Assembly (NCBI GenBank): GCA_018712785.1
Contig: DVGK01000042.1
Span: 1 to 49,934, forward strand
Direction of reading: 5' to 3'
Length of the DNA stretch: 49,934 nt
Source of the DNA: Candidatus Choladousia intestinavium
Lineage (GTDB): Bacteria; Bacillota; Clostridia; Lachnospirales; Lachnospiraceae
The notes beneath the pieces were generated by a model. It ran no database searches. It had not been told where the DNA came from and was given only the letters and a program-made list of their open reading frames with translations. Positions 15,540-23,955 of this stretch are shown in pieces; the stretch's first letter is position 1; each line of letters opens with the position of its first letter. The position numbers were made by a program, and so were the translations under genes.

Positions 15540-16316
15540 ATGGGCATTATCGAGAAGATGAGACTGGATGGGAAAAAGGGTTTTGTAACCGGAGCAGCCA
15601 GAGGAATCGGCAAATGTACGGCTACAGCTTTTGCGGAGGCGGGAGCGGATGTGGCCATCGTTGATATTGATTTTGAGGAGGCTGCGAAAACCGCAGCGGA
15701 AATTGCGGAAAAAACCGGCAGAAAGGTGATTTCCATCCGGACGGACTGCACGGACCAGGAGCAGGTAGAGGCTATGGTAGACCAAGTGGTGAAGGAGCTT
15801 GGGGGGCTGAACTTCTGCCACAACAACGCGGGGATCTGTCTGAATGTACCGGCAGAAGAGATGACCTTTGAACAGTGGTATAAAGTCATCAATATTAATC
15901 TGAACGGCATTTTCCTTACAGATATAGCTGCCGGGAAATATATGCTGAAAAACGGCGGAGGTTCTATTATTAATACAGCCTCTATGTCCGCGCATATAGT
16001 AAATGTTCCGCAGCCCCAGTGCGCGTATAACGCATCTAAAGCAGGGGTGATTCAGCTGACAAAATCTCTGGCTATTGAGTGGGCCAAGAGAGGCGTGCGG
16101 GTGAACAGCATCAGTCCGGGATACATAGGGACAGAGCTGACTTTAAACTCTCCCACACTTATCCCGCTGATTGAGCAGTGGAATGCCATGGCGCCTCTTG
16201 GCAGAATGGGGAAACCGGAAGAGCTGGAATCTATCTGTGTTTATCTGGCCGGAGATACCAGCACTTTTACCACAGGGGCTGATTTTGTCATTGACGGGGC
16301 GTTTACCTGTTTCTGA
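15540..16316 (+). CDS. Short-chain dehydrogenase/reductase (SDR)
   Basis: This 258-residue classical SDR has the Rossmann motif TGAARGIG (17-24), NNAG (about 97-100), catalytic S in INTASMS, and Y163/K167 in YNASK. D42 in IVDIDF follows the second strand, which suggests a preference for NAD(H). The overall pattern resembles sugar-alcohol or sorbitol/mannitol-type dehydrogenases (ISPGYIGTEL, then GADFVIDGAFTCF), but the substrate is uncertain. AAAGGAGAAGG precedes the ATG. It is the last gene before a strong terminator, and may be co-transcribed with the response regulator 38 bases upstream. Confidence 0.92.
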   Translation: MGIIEKMRLDGKKGFVTGAARGIGKCTATAFAEAGADVAIVDIDFEEAAKTAAEIAEKTGRKVISIRTDCTDQEQVEAMVDQVVKELGGLNFCHNNAGICLNVPAEEMTFEQWYKVININLNGIFLTDIAAGKYMLKNGGGSIINTASMSAHIVNVPQPQCAYNASKAGVIQLTKSLAIEWAKRGVRVNSISPGYIGTELTLNSPTLIPLIEQWNAMAPLGRMGKPEELESICVYLAGDTSTFTTGADFVIDGAFTCF

Positions 16317-16354
16317 TCTTATTATATTATAATAGAATTTTGCAAGCATACAGA

Positions 16355-16385
16355 GGGCACAGACAGAAGAAAAAAGTCTGTGCCC
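16355..16385 (+). terminator. Intrinsic terminator after the SDR gene
   Basis: GGGCACAGAC and GTCTGTGCCC form a perfect 10-base-pair stem with an A-rich 11-base loop, followed by TTGTTTATTTT. This closes the first region and insulates it from the large cluster. Confidence 0.92.
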
Positions 16386-16633
16386 TTGTTTATTTTCCGA
16401 TATGAAACAGACAGTGACAATGATATTTTGTAGAATCTAATTGGAAAGGGAAGCTGTGAACGAAAAAAGCGGCAGAAAGGAGAGCAAAGTACCTGAAATG
16501 GGAAGAGACGAAGAGTATTAGTATTTGTATAGTTTAAGATTTCCGGGGAATATCCTAATATTTCATGAGAATCAGCACCGCTGACGTGTGTAACGGCAGA
16601 AGTATACTGGGATGAATCAGAAAGGAGAAGAAG
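16386..16633. other. Gap upstream of the large cluster
   Basis: About 248 bases without a convincing gene. It is moderately AT-rich, with TAGAAT and TATAGT as possible -10 boxes but no matching -35 at the right distance. This is the most likely place for the promoter of the large cluster; I cannot name the site. Confidence 0.5.
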
Positions 16634-16996
16634 ATGAAGCAATGGCAGAAGGTGACGTTTCTTCTTCCAAATGGAAAAGAAATTGTGGCAGAAGTCCTGC
16701 CGGAGGTAACGGGCAGAGAAGTTTTGAATTTTCTTACGGAGAGGGGATTTGTGGAGGATATCAGAGGTATGTGCCAGCTTTCTCTGCTGTCTTCCACAGG
16801 GGAGTACATGGATGAGAAAAAAACGCTGGAGGAGTACGGTGTCAGGAACGGCAGCCGGGTCAGGGTTATACAGGAATGGATAGGAGGCAGAGCAGATGAA
16901 ATCCTTTACGGATGTCCATCCGCCCGGGAGGTAGAAGGTATTGTACCCTCCTGTATGCTGGATCCTGTCGGCGGGCCGGAAGAGATTGAACTTTGA
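16634..16996 (+). CDS. Ubiquitin-like (YukD-type) protein with C-terminal extension
   Basis: Residues 4 to about 82 read as a beta-grasp ubiquitin-like fold: VTFLLPNGKEIVAEVLPEV, a helix (GREVLNFLTERGF), then LSLLSSTGEYMDEKKTLEEY and GVRNGSRVRVIQEW. The pattern matches the YukD/EsaB proteins of type VII secretion and the last strands of ubiquitin. Directly after the last strand comes Gly84-Gly85, where ubiquitin has its terminal Gly-Gly. A 35-residue tail follows with two Cys (94 and 107) and a second Gly-Gly (113-114) six residues from the end. The stop codon is flush with an ATG of the radical SAM-JAMM frame. AGAAAGGAG precedes the start. I infer that it is a modifier, a carrier or a modified-peptide precursor acted on by that enzyme. 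Confidence 0.78.
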   Translation: MKQWQKVTFLLPNGKEIVAEVLPEVTGREVLNFLTERGFVEDIRGMCQLSLLSSTGEYMDEKKTLEEYGVRNGSRVRVIQEWIGGRADEILYGCPSAREVEGIVPSCMLDPVGGPEEIEL

Positions 16997-17041
16997 ATGT
17001 GGGAAAAGGAGGATTTTTTAAAGCAGGGAGGGAAAAGAAGG

Positions 17042-18706
17042 ATGAGCGAAAGGCAATATCCCCTAAGGGTTTTGTTTTGGGAAGCTACTTTAAAATGCAA
17101 CGCTTTCTGTGAATTCTGCGGCAGCCGGTGCGGGGAGCGTAGCACGGAAAACGAGCTGACGAAGGAAGAGATCTGCTCGGTTTTTGCTGAAATAGCAGAG
17201 AGGTATGATCCTTCGAAAATCATGATTAATGTTTCGGGGGGAGAACCCCTGATGCGCCGGGATCTGTTTGAAATTATGAGCTTTGCAGACCGGCTTGGAT
17301 ATAAATGGGGAATGGTGACAAACGGCACGCTCCTGAATGAAGAACGGATCCTGGGGCTTAAAAAGAGCCGTATTCGTACAATTTCCGTAAGCATAGACGG
17401 GCCGGAAGAGGTACATGACCGGATCCGCAGCTTTCCGGGAAGCTTTAAAAAAATTGTTCAGAATATAAAGAAGCTTTCGGAAATCAGGACGCTTGAAACT
17501 GTCATGGTGACGACAGTTGTCTCCAAGCATAATCTATCCTGGCTTCCGAACATTTGTGAACTGCTGTGCAAACTTCCGGTACAGGTCTGGAGAATAGGGC
17601 CGGTGGATCCCATTGGAAGAGCTTTGGAACAGGAAAATCTTCTGCTTGATGCAGGAGAGATGAGGCAGTTGTTCGCGTTTATAAAAGAATGCCGCAGAAG
17701 CTCTCTTCCTTTTCAGACAGTAACTTCCTGCAGCCATTATCTGGGAGATTATGAGCTGGCCCTCAGGGAACACTTCTTTCAATGCGTGGCGGGAAAGCAG
17801 ATGGCCAGCATTCTTGCCGATGGAGATATTTACGTCTGCTCCAATGTGCCAAAAATCCCATCTCTCGTTCAGGGGAATGTGAGAAAGAATTCTTTCGCGG
17901 AGGTGTGGGAGAGAGGATTTGAATATTTCAGAAATCCGGAGAGCCGGCGGAAGGGGAAATGTGCCGGATGCGAATTTTTCCCCCAGTGTCAGGCCGACAG
18001 CCTGCATACCTGGGATTTTGAAAGAGAGAAACCAAAGTTCTGTATGCTGGACTATGGTCTGAAGTCCTCTTCAAAGGGAAGTGAGGTGACGGAACTGAAA
18101 GCTGCAGGGTATCAGGAAATTATTTCCAGGTACAAAAAAGGAAAAGAAAAGATAAAAGCCCTTCAGGTAAAGGCCCAAAGCCTTTCACCGGACCGGATCA
18201 TTTTTTCGCCGGAAGCTTTCCGAAAAGTGCAGGAAATTTTTCTCTGGGGACAGGAATGTGAAGGAAACAGAACCGAACGGATTGCGTGCCTGACAGGGCG
18301 GCTTTATCGAAATTCTGAAATAAGCGCTGAAGCTTTTCTGGTCGAGGTACGGGCGGCGGCGGAATTAAAAGCAGAGGATGCTGGTGAGACTCATATGAAG
18401 GTCAATCCGGAGTGGGTAGACCAGGGCCGAAGCCTGGCGGCATGCTGCCAAAGACAGGATGAAATCCTTCTGGGCTTTATCCACAGCCATCCTGGCAATC
18501 TCTCTGTGGCTATGAGCCTGGGAGATTATCAATGGCATAAAAATCTGTACTTTACGGACTGGAGAATGGCTCTGTCTGTAATTATAAATCCAGGGAAGAA
18601 AGAAATTGCGGCGTATACTGGGCCGGCGGCAAACCATAGTGAGCTGACTCTTCTTTTCGGTATAGAAAGAAAAAATGACATAACAGTGCAGTTTGTACAA
18701 AAATAA
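17042..18706 (+). CDS. Radical SAM/SPASM enzyme fused to a JAMM metalloprotease domain
   Basis: This is a 554-residue protein. Residues 8 to about 220 are a radical SAM domain, with C19, C23 and C26 in CNAFCEFC, SGGEPLM for SAM binding, and SIDGPEEVHDRIR. Residues about 235-345 are a SPASM-like region (CVAGKQMASILADGDIYVC, then CAGCEFFPQC and a final Cys). After a basic linker, residues about 395-545 form a JAMM/MPN domain with a full HxHP-x7-SxxD zinc motif: H481, H483, S492, D495; the general-base Glu upstream is not assigned. JAMM proteases remove ubiquitin-like proteins in eukaryotes and in some bacteria. Fusion to a radical SAM peptide-modifying enzyme is unusual, and the gene just upstream encodes a ubiquitin-like protein. 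ATG 17042 (GGGAGGG upstream) is preferred; ATG 16997 is also in frame. Confidence 0.85.
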   Translation: MSERQYPLRVLFWEATLKCNAFCEFCGSRCGERSTENELTKEEICSVFAEIAERYDPSKIMINVSGGEPLMRRDLFEIMSFADRLGYKWGMVTNGTLLNEERILGLKKSRIRTISVSIDGPEEVHDRIRSFPGSFKKIVQNIKKLSEIRTLETVMVTTVVSKHNLSWLPNICELLCKLPVQVWRIGPVDPIGRALEQENLLLDAGEMRQLFAFIKECRRSSLPFQTVTSCSHYLGDYELALREHFFQCVAGKQMASILADGDIYVCSNVPKIPSLVQGNVRKNSFAEVWERGFEYFRNPESRRKGKCAGCEFFPQCQADSLHTWDFEREKPKFCMLDYGLKSSSKGSEVTELKAAGYQEIISRYKKGKEKIKALQVKAQSLSPDRIIFSPEAFRKVQEIFLWGQECEGNRTERIACLTGRLYRNSEISAEAFLVEVRAAAELKAEDAGETHMKVNPEWVDQGRSLAACCQRQDEILLGFIHSHPGNLSVAMSLGDYQWHKNLYFTDWRMALSVIINPGKKEIAAYTGPAANHSELTLLFGIERKNDITVQFVQK

Positions 18707-18834
18707 TCATATTTTTATTAAGAATAACTCTAAACAAGAGAGAATTATGGTAGAAACTAAATGGATTATATGATAAAATGTCGATAAATGCTTTGTATCA
18801 TATTTATATTTATACAGCATAAGGGAAGAGAAGC

Positions 18835-19905
18835 ATGAGGGTGAAGTCTAATTTCTATTATACGCAGCTGCCGGGTTCCCAAACCAGGGAATTATACTAT
18901 GAAATTCTTAGGGGCATTCAAGCGCATAGGAATACAGCTAGAATTCAAACAGCAAATCTTACTCAGGATGAAGTCAGACAGGTTCTTTACGCAGTGGAGT
19001 ATGATTACCCGGAATTTTTTTACGTCCGATTTTTTGGAGAAGGATGCAGCACAGTCCGCTACGGGAATGGGGATCTGGAGATACAGTTCCGTTACCGGTT
19101 TTCATCGGAGGAACAGAAGAAAAAAATTGCAGAGAACCAAAGATTTGTACAGTATATTCTTTCCCATCTGCCGGAGACGGCAGGACAGTCTTCGTTCACT
19201 TCTGCCCTATGGCTTCATGATACGCTGATCCGGAATATACGGTACGATAACCGCGCCGGCGAGGCAGGATCGGATGACAGTCCGGACGCTTACACAATTC
19301 TCGGCGGGGCCAGCAGCAAAACCGCGGTATGCGCCGGGATCAGCAAGCTTTATCAGATGCTCTGTGAATATGTAGGAATTTGGTGTATCTATGTTTCCGG
19401 AAAAAGCCGGAAAGACCAGAAGGAGGGTATGGAATCTGATGGAGGCCGTCATGCCTGGAATATGATCCGGATCGGCAGGCAATATGCATATGTGGATGTG
19501 ACCTGGGATCTGCAGGAGGATGAAAGGGAGATGCCCCTTTCTCATGCATACTTCGGGATGAGCGATGAGCAGTGTACAAGGCGTCATATTGTGGAACCCC
19601 GTTATCCGGGGATCCGGTTCCCAAAATGTCAGGAGAATAATACGCTGAATTATTATATTCGGAAAAAATCTTTTATCCGGAGCGTCAGGCAGCTGGAGCA
19701 ATATATAAGGAAAATCCTTCAGGAAAAGGAACGGAAATTTTCTTTCCAGATAGACCCGGGGAGCATAGAGCATAAAATACTCAGAAGCCGTATAGAAGCA
19801 TGGATGGAAAGATATTTGACGCAGGAGGCAAAGGAAGTTTCCGGATGGTCCTGGAGATGCAATGAGACGATGATGGTTTTTGATTATGTTTTAAGATACA
19901 AGTAA
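18835..19905 (+). CDS. Transglutaminase-like protein
   Basis: This 356-residue cytoplasmic protein has no signal peptide or membrane helix. The papain-like transglutaminase core spans about 115-225: WLHDTLIRNIRYDN, catalytic C166 in TAVCAGISKLYQMLC, H206 in GGRHAWNMI, and D221 in YVDVTWD. The N-terminal 110 residues resemble the segment often found before this core in Firmicutes proteins (LTQDEVRQVLYAVEYDYPEF). The C-terminus is helical and unassigned. Bacterial members are mostly peptidases or crosslinkers. A 128-base AT-rich gap precedes it, so it may begin a transcript of its own. Being between the ubiquitin-like/JAMM pair and the kinase, it could act on isopeptide bonds; this is conjecture. 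Confidence 0.82.
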   Translation: MRVKSNFYYTQLPGSQTRELYYEILRGIQAHRNTARIQTANLTQDEVRQVLYAVEYDYPEFFYVRFFGEGCSTVRYGNGDLEIQFRYRFSSEEQKKKIAENQRFVQYILSHLPETAGQSSFTSALWLHDTLIRNIRYDNRAGEAGSDDSPDAYTILGGASSKTAVCAGISKLYQMLCEYVGIWCIYVSGKSRKDQKEGMESDGGRHAWNMIRIGRQYAYVDVTWDLQEDEREMPLSHAYFGMSDEQCTRRHIVEPRYPGIRFPKCQENNTLNYYIRKKSFIRSVRQLEQYIRKILQEKERKFSFQIDPGSIEHKILRSRIEAWMERYLTQEAKEVSGWSWRCNETMMVFDYVLRYK

Positions 19906-19929
19906 ACCAGAGAAAAAGGAGAAACGGTC

Positions 19930-21288
19930 ATGGCATTAAAATTAAATGAACATATTTCCAACAACACGAAACTGTATACGCTGGGGGGAGAGCCTGTTAC
20001 TATCTTAAACCTGATCAGTGAGGAAGGCGGTCAGGGGGATGTTTACAAGGTATCCTGGCGGGGAAAAGAGTTTGCTCTCAAGTGGTATAACAGGTATGAG
20101 ACGGATGTGGTGGGCGAGAATCAGTATTCTACCATTCTAAAGTTAACTCAAAGACCAAATCCGGAGCCAAGACTGTTTATCTGGCCCCAGGCCATTGTTA
20201 CGGAGACAGGAAGAGCGGAAAAGGGGGATATGTTTGGATATGTTATGCAGCTGATTCCGGCGGAGCATTATGAGATGAAGCATTATCTCCGCTCAGACGG
20301 GGATCCCAAGCAGAAGAAGTTCGACACCTTCCATGCCATGATTTGGGCGGGGATGCACATTGTAACGGCGGTACGGGCCCTTCATCTCACCGGACTGAGC
20401 TATAAAGATCTGAACCCGGGAAATATAGCCATCCATCCAGTTACCGGGAAAGCGGTGATGGTGGACTGCGATAATATTTCTGTGGACAACGATCCCTGTA
20501 CTGTCAACGGCATGCGGGGCTACATGGCGCCGGAGATTGTGCGCAGCAATTTTTCTGTGACGCCCAATATCCAGACGGACCAGTTTTCTCTGGCGATCAT
20601 TCTTTTCCGGCTGTTCTACATGGACCACCCTATGGAAGGAAAACTGTGGGAGAAATTCCCCATGATCACGGAACAGGTGGAGGACGAGCTGTACTGCAGA
20701 CATCCGCTCTACAATATGAATTCCCAGGATGACCGGAACCGGCCGACGGAGAACTATGCGCCCAATGTAAAGAAGCGGATGGCGCTTCTCCCGAAGATCC
20801 TTATGGAGGGATTTGAGCAAACCTTTGTCAATGGAATCGACCATATCACCGGGCGGACTCCGGAGAACCGGTGGCTGCAGATTTTAAGTTCCGCCAGGGA
20901 TCAGCTCGTTTTCTTGGATCCAAAGTGCAAGACGGACCGGGTGGTTCGGTTTGACAAAAAAGAAACGATTCCAAGGGGCTGCTTGAAGCTGACTGTCAGC
21001 AAGCGGCTGAACCATGAGGTGGCTCTCTATCCCATGCAGAGCCTTTTTAAAGACGTTGTAAGCGGAGACAGAAAAGATTATACAGTTCGGATCGGCCGCG
21101 TCAGCGTTTTGCAGGGAAGCCTGGTGATGCAGAACCTCAGCGGTGGGGTGTGGAAGGTTTACAGTCCCATAGACCGGAAGATTAATCCGGTACAGAATGA
21201 AGAATGGTTTAAAGTGATGCCGGAAACACAGATCCAATTTGACGAAGTCCATAATATCGTAGGGAAAGTGGATGATCCCAGAAGGTAG
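19930..21288 (+). CDS. Ser/Thr protein kinase, catalytically complete
   Basis: This 452-residue soluble kinase has a Gly-rich loop SEEGGQGDVYKV (30-41), catalytic Lys K51 in FALKW, catalytic loop SYKDLNPGN with D160 and N165, a DFG variant DCD with metal-binding D179, and MAPE (199-202). It is therefore likely active, with YKD in place of HRD. The C-lobe runs to about residue 325. Residues about 340-450 form a beta-rich extra domain of unknown type. Related kinases occur in TerY-P triads with vWA proteins and PP2C phosphatases, and all three are present here. AGAGAAAAAGGAG precedes the ATG. It is the only one of the three kinase-like proteins in the cluster with a full active site. Confidence 0.9.
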   Translation: MALKLNEHISNNTKLYTLGGEPVTILNLISEEGGQGDVYKVSWRGKEFALKWYNRYETDVVGENQYSTILKLTQRPNPEPRLFIWPQAIVTETGRAEKGDMFGYVMQLIPAEHYEMKHYLRSDGDPKQKKFDTFHAMIWAGMHIVTAVRALHLTGLSYKDLNPGNIAIHPVTGKAVMVDCDNISVDNDPCTVNGMRGYMAPEIVRSNFSVTPNIQTDQFSLAIILFRLFYMDHPMEGKLWEKFPMITEQVEDELYCRHPLYNMNSQDDRNRPTENYAPNVKKRMALLPKILMEGFEQTFVNGIDHITGRTPENRWLQILSSARDQLVFLDPKCKTDRVVRFDKKETIPRGCLKLTVSKRLNHEVALYPMQSLFKDVVSGDRKDYTVRIGRVSVLQGSLVMQNLSGGVWKVYSPIDRKINPVQNEEWFKVMPETQIQFDEVHNIVGKVDDPRR

Positions 21289-21383
21289 GAGGAAAGCACA
21301 TAAAGAAAGCCTGAAGAATTTAAATGGTAGGGCGGGAGCTTCTTTTGGAGGAAGAATTCATATCGAAAATGGAGGGATGCAGT

Positions 21384-22610
21384 ATGGCAGATTTAGGTGA
21401 TACATTGTTGGAAAACGAGCCCTTTATGGGAGGAATCGGAGACATGCCGGGGCAAAATACAAATAAAAGGGTACTGGTTCTGCTGATCGTGGATGCTACT
21501 ACCTCTATGCGTGGGCAGAGCATCGGACAGGTGAATTATGGAATACAGGAATTATTCAGTGAGCTGAGAGAATATGCTTCCTCCAACCTGGTGAATCTGC
21601 AGCTTGGAATTTTAAGCTTTACCAACAGCATCCGCTGGGAGATGGAGCCAAAGGATATTCAGACCTGCTATGATGTTGTGCATATTGATGTGCGGCCGGG
21701 ACTGACTCAGTATGGGGTGGTTTACCATGAGCTGCAGAAGATGCTGAATAAGAAGAATCTCCTGAATTATTCCGGCAAGCAGGCGGCTCCGGTTCTTATT
21801 TTTATGACAGACGGAGCGCCCTCGGATGTTTATCAGGATGATTTGGACGCTTTGAAAAAGAACGGTTACTTCGCCCTCTCCAACCGCTCCGCGATTCTTA
21901 TGGGAGAAGGGGCAAACGATCCAAAAGCACAGGCAGCGGTGAAAGAATTCGTGTCAGACGAAAGCATGATTCTGACCGCAGGCCGTTATACAGATATTGT
22001 ACAGAGTATTAAACTGGCTACGCTGCACACTTTGAAAAATGACTTTCAGGAAACCGGAACGGCAAAAATACGAATGCCAGAGAATGAGCCTTTCGGCGGA
22101 AACAGATCAGAACCAGGGGCAGATCCTTTCGGGGGAAGCGCTCCGGCAGGGGAAGCAGATCCTTTCGGGGGAAGCGCTCCGGCAGGGGAGGGAGATCCCT
22201 TCGGGGGAAGCGCTCCGGCAGGGGAAGCAGATCCCTTTGGGGGAAGCGTTCCGGCAGGGGAGGGAGATCCCTTCGGGGGAAGCGTTCCGGCAGGGGAGGG
22301 AGATCCCTTCGGGGGAAGCGCTCCGGCAGGGGAAGCAGATCCCTTCGGGGGAAGCGCTCCGGCAGGGGAAGCAGATCCCTTCGGGGGAAGCGTTCCGGCA
22401 GGGGAAGCGGATCCCTTCGGGGGAAGCGCTCCGGCAGGGGAAGCAGATCCCTTCGGGGGAAGCGCTCCGGCAGGGGAGGGAGATCCCTTCGGGGGAAGCG
22501 TTCCGGCAGCAGAGGGGAATCCCTTCGGGGACGGTAACTCAGATTCAGAAAAGGATTCCTTTGGGGGAGGCACGCTGGAACTGGAAGATCCTTTCGCCCC
22601 TAAGGGCTGA
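21384..22610 (+). CDS. vWA-domain protein with DPFG repeat tail
   Basis: This is a 408-residue protein. A vWA domain covers about 28-225, with a MIDAS metal site variant D37-A-T39-T-S41 (Thr in place of the first Ser) and the later FMTDGAPSD. The segment just before it, GGIGDMPG, is shared with the vWA proteins at 24622 and 25512. The tail (about 235-408) is a low-complexity run of 12-residue repeats ending in a DPFAPKG motif. vWA proteins of the TerY kind pair with kinase and PP2C in phospho-signalling. ATG 21384 is chosen because GGAGGG lies 8 bases upstream; earlier in-frame ATGs at 21324 and 21369 lack a good site. Confidence 0.9.
   Translation: MADLGDTLLENEPFMGGIGDMPGQNTNKRVLVLLIVDATTSMRGQSIGQVNYGIQELFSELREYASSNLVNLQLGILSFTNSIRWEMEPKDIQTCYDVVHIDVRPGLTQYGVVYHELQKMLNKKNLLNYSGKQAAPVLIFMTDGAPSDVYQDDLDALKKNGYFALSNRSAILMGEGANDPKAQAAVKEFVSDESMILTAGRYTDIVQSIKLATLHTLKNDFQETGTAKIRMPENEPFGGNRSEPGADPFGGSAPAGEADPFGGSAPAGEGDPFGGSAPAGEADPFGGSVPAGEGDPFGGSVPAGEGDPFGGSAPAGEADPFGGSAPAGEADPFGGSVPAGEADPFGGSAPAGEADPFGGSAPAGEGDPFGGSVPAAEGNPFGDGNSDSEKDSFGGGTLELEDPFAPKG
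22122..22517 (+). repeat. Eleven tandem 36-bp repeats encoding DPFGGSxPAGEx
   Basis: Eleven head-to-tail 36-base units, each encoding DPFGGS[A/V]PAGE[A/G]; the last unit has PAAEG. Degenerate units flank them on both sides (EPFGGNRSEPGA before, NPFGDGNSDSEK after). Units are almost identical at the DNA level, so copy number should vary by slippage while the frame is kept. It is coding sequence and not a CRISPR array. Confidence 0.95.
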
Positions 22611-22664
22611 CAGGATTCGGAAATCAAAAATGAAATTTGAATTTCAGAAGGGAAGTGTGACGGT

Positions 22665-23927
22665 ATGACGAAGGAAAAAGAAGAAGCCGGAACAGGCAGC
22701 CATCTGTTTGAAGAAGAACAGATTTACAGGATGAGCTTTTCGCTGGATCAGGAGAGATACTCCGGGGAGCGGAAGGCCGGGGCGGATTCTTTTGTCGTGG
22801 CCAGTGAAGCAGGGAAAAAATTATTTGTCCTGGTACGGGAAAATGCAGCAGAAGAAAAAGCAGATCTTTCTTATGAACAGTATCCACACCTTCACGGCCC
22901 CCGCCGTGTAATCCGTGAGGAAAAACGTACCTTCATTCTGAATGATCTGTTGGAGAAACCCTTTTATGAACCGATTGAGGAAGTCCTTTTCGGAAAAGGG
23001 ATCAGTCTCACCCAGAGGATCCTTCTAAGCCTTTCTCTGGCAGCAGCATGGGCAGAGCTGGAGGAAATATACGAAAAGCTTCCGGTAATGCAATTCAGGC
23101 TGGACGCAGTTCTGGTGGAGAAGAAGACTTTTTCTGTTCAGATAGACTGCGCGAAGCTGGAGAGGGAGAGCCTGCCGGATGAGACAGAACAGGAGTATGA
23201 GAAAATGGCGCGTCTGGGGCTGATGCCTCCGGAGTGGTATGAAAATCCTGTGACGGATCTTCTTGGACTTCCTCAGCTCCGGCATATTCTGGCTGTGCTT
23301 CTGTTCCGCACCCTATGTGCGTCCGATCCTTTTGACGGCGCACGGACTCTGGAAGAATATCCTTATAAATCACGGCAGACTCTCAGAAAAATTTATGGGA
23401 AAGATGCGGACTATGTTTTATATCCGGAGGGGAAGAACCGGGCGAATTCCTATATAGGCGGAACTGCTAAGGTGATTTTTAGCAGAATCTGTCCGGAACT
23501 GAAAAAATTATTTGAAAAAACTTTTCTGGAAGGCGTAAAGGATCCCCAGCAGCGTCCTGCGGCTTCCAGGTGGCTGGAGAATCAAAAACAGATGATGAAC
23601 TGGTATCAGAATGCAGGGCAGGACTGGAGAATTCCGGATCTTAAGACTGGATACGGCACTTTGAAAAATCTGAATTATCTCTGCCTGGAAAACGGCGTGG
23701 TTCTCCCGGTTCTCCCCGATAAGCAGATTTGCCGGTATATGCTGGAGCCTTCGGAGCGTCCTTTCAATGAGAACATTGTTGGCTCATTCAAAAACGGAGG
23801 ATATGGGCTGGAGCTTAGCTTTAACAAAGAAGAACAGCAGATGGCCGTTCCTTTGGATTTGTATGGAGGGCTGATGAAGATCTGGGGCCTGGAGGCTCAG
23901 ATAAAAAGGGAACCATGGAAGGAATGA
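22665..23927 (+). CDS. Pseudokinase related to the cluster kinase
   Basis: This 420-residue protein resembles the kinase at 19930 most clearly in its C-lobe: ILAVLLFRTLCASDPFDG against IILFRLFYMDHPMEG, then LFEKTFLEGVKDPQQRPAASRW against GFEQTFVNGIDHITGRTPENRW. The catalytic loop is lost: QFRLDAVLVEKKTF stands where the kinase has YKDLNPGNIAIH. IDCAKL keeps one Asp of the DFG equivalent, and MPPEWY replaces MAPEIV. It is therefore predicted not to transfer phosphate and may scaffold or regulate the true kinase. The beta-rich C-terminal extension is also shared in outline. ATG 22665 has only a weak ribosome site (AAGTGTGACGG). Confidence 0.72.
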   Translation: MTKEKEEAGTGSHLFEEEQIYRMSFSLDQERYSGERKAGADSFVVASEAGKKLFVLVRENAAEEKADLSYEQYPHLHGPRRVIREEKRTFILNDLLEKPFYEPIEEVLFGKGISLTQRILLSLSLAAAWAELEEIYEKLPVMQFRLDAVLVEKKTFSVQIDCAKLERESLPDETEQEYEKMARLGLMPPEWYENPVTDLLGLPQLRHILAVLLFRTLCASDPFDGARTLEEYPYKSRQTLRKIYGKDADYVLYPEGKNRANSYIGGTAKVIFSRICPELKKLFEKTFLEGVKDPQQRPAASRWLENQKQMMNWYQNAGQDWRIPDLKTGYGTLKNLNYLCLENGVVLPVLPDKQICRYMLEPSERPFNENIVGSFKNGGYGLELSFNKEEQQMAVPLDLYGGLMKIWGLEAQIKREPWKE

Positions 23928-23955
23928 AAATAAAAGAAACAGAAGGTGATGTACA

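Noticed and set aside
18707-18834. Promoter before the transglutaminase-like gene
   Set aside because: The gap is AT-rich and has TATGAT and TAAAAT, but no -35 at a suitable distance. A promoter is plausible but cannot be placed.
22122-22517. CRISPR array
   Set aside because: Units are contiguous with no unique spacers, stay in one coding frame, and encode a regular 12-residue peptide.
22046-22627. Long proline-rich reverse frame opposite the repeat region
   Set aside because: It is a by-product of the 36-bp repeats of the vWA gene, which keep several frames open. It has no ribosome site and no known domain.
22039-22668. Second forward frame through the repeat region
   Set aside because: It is also a shadow of the repeats; the vWA frame has the domain, start and ribosome site.
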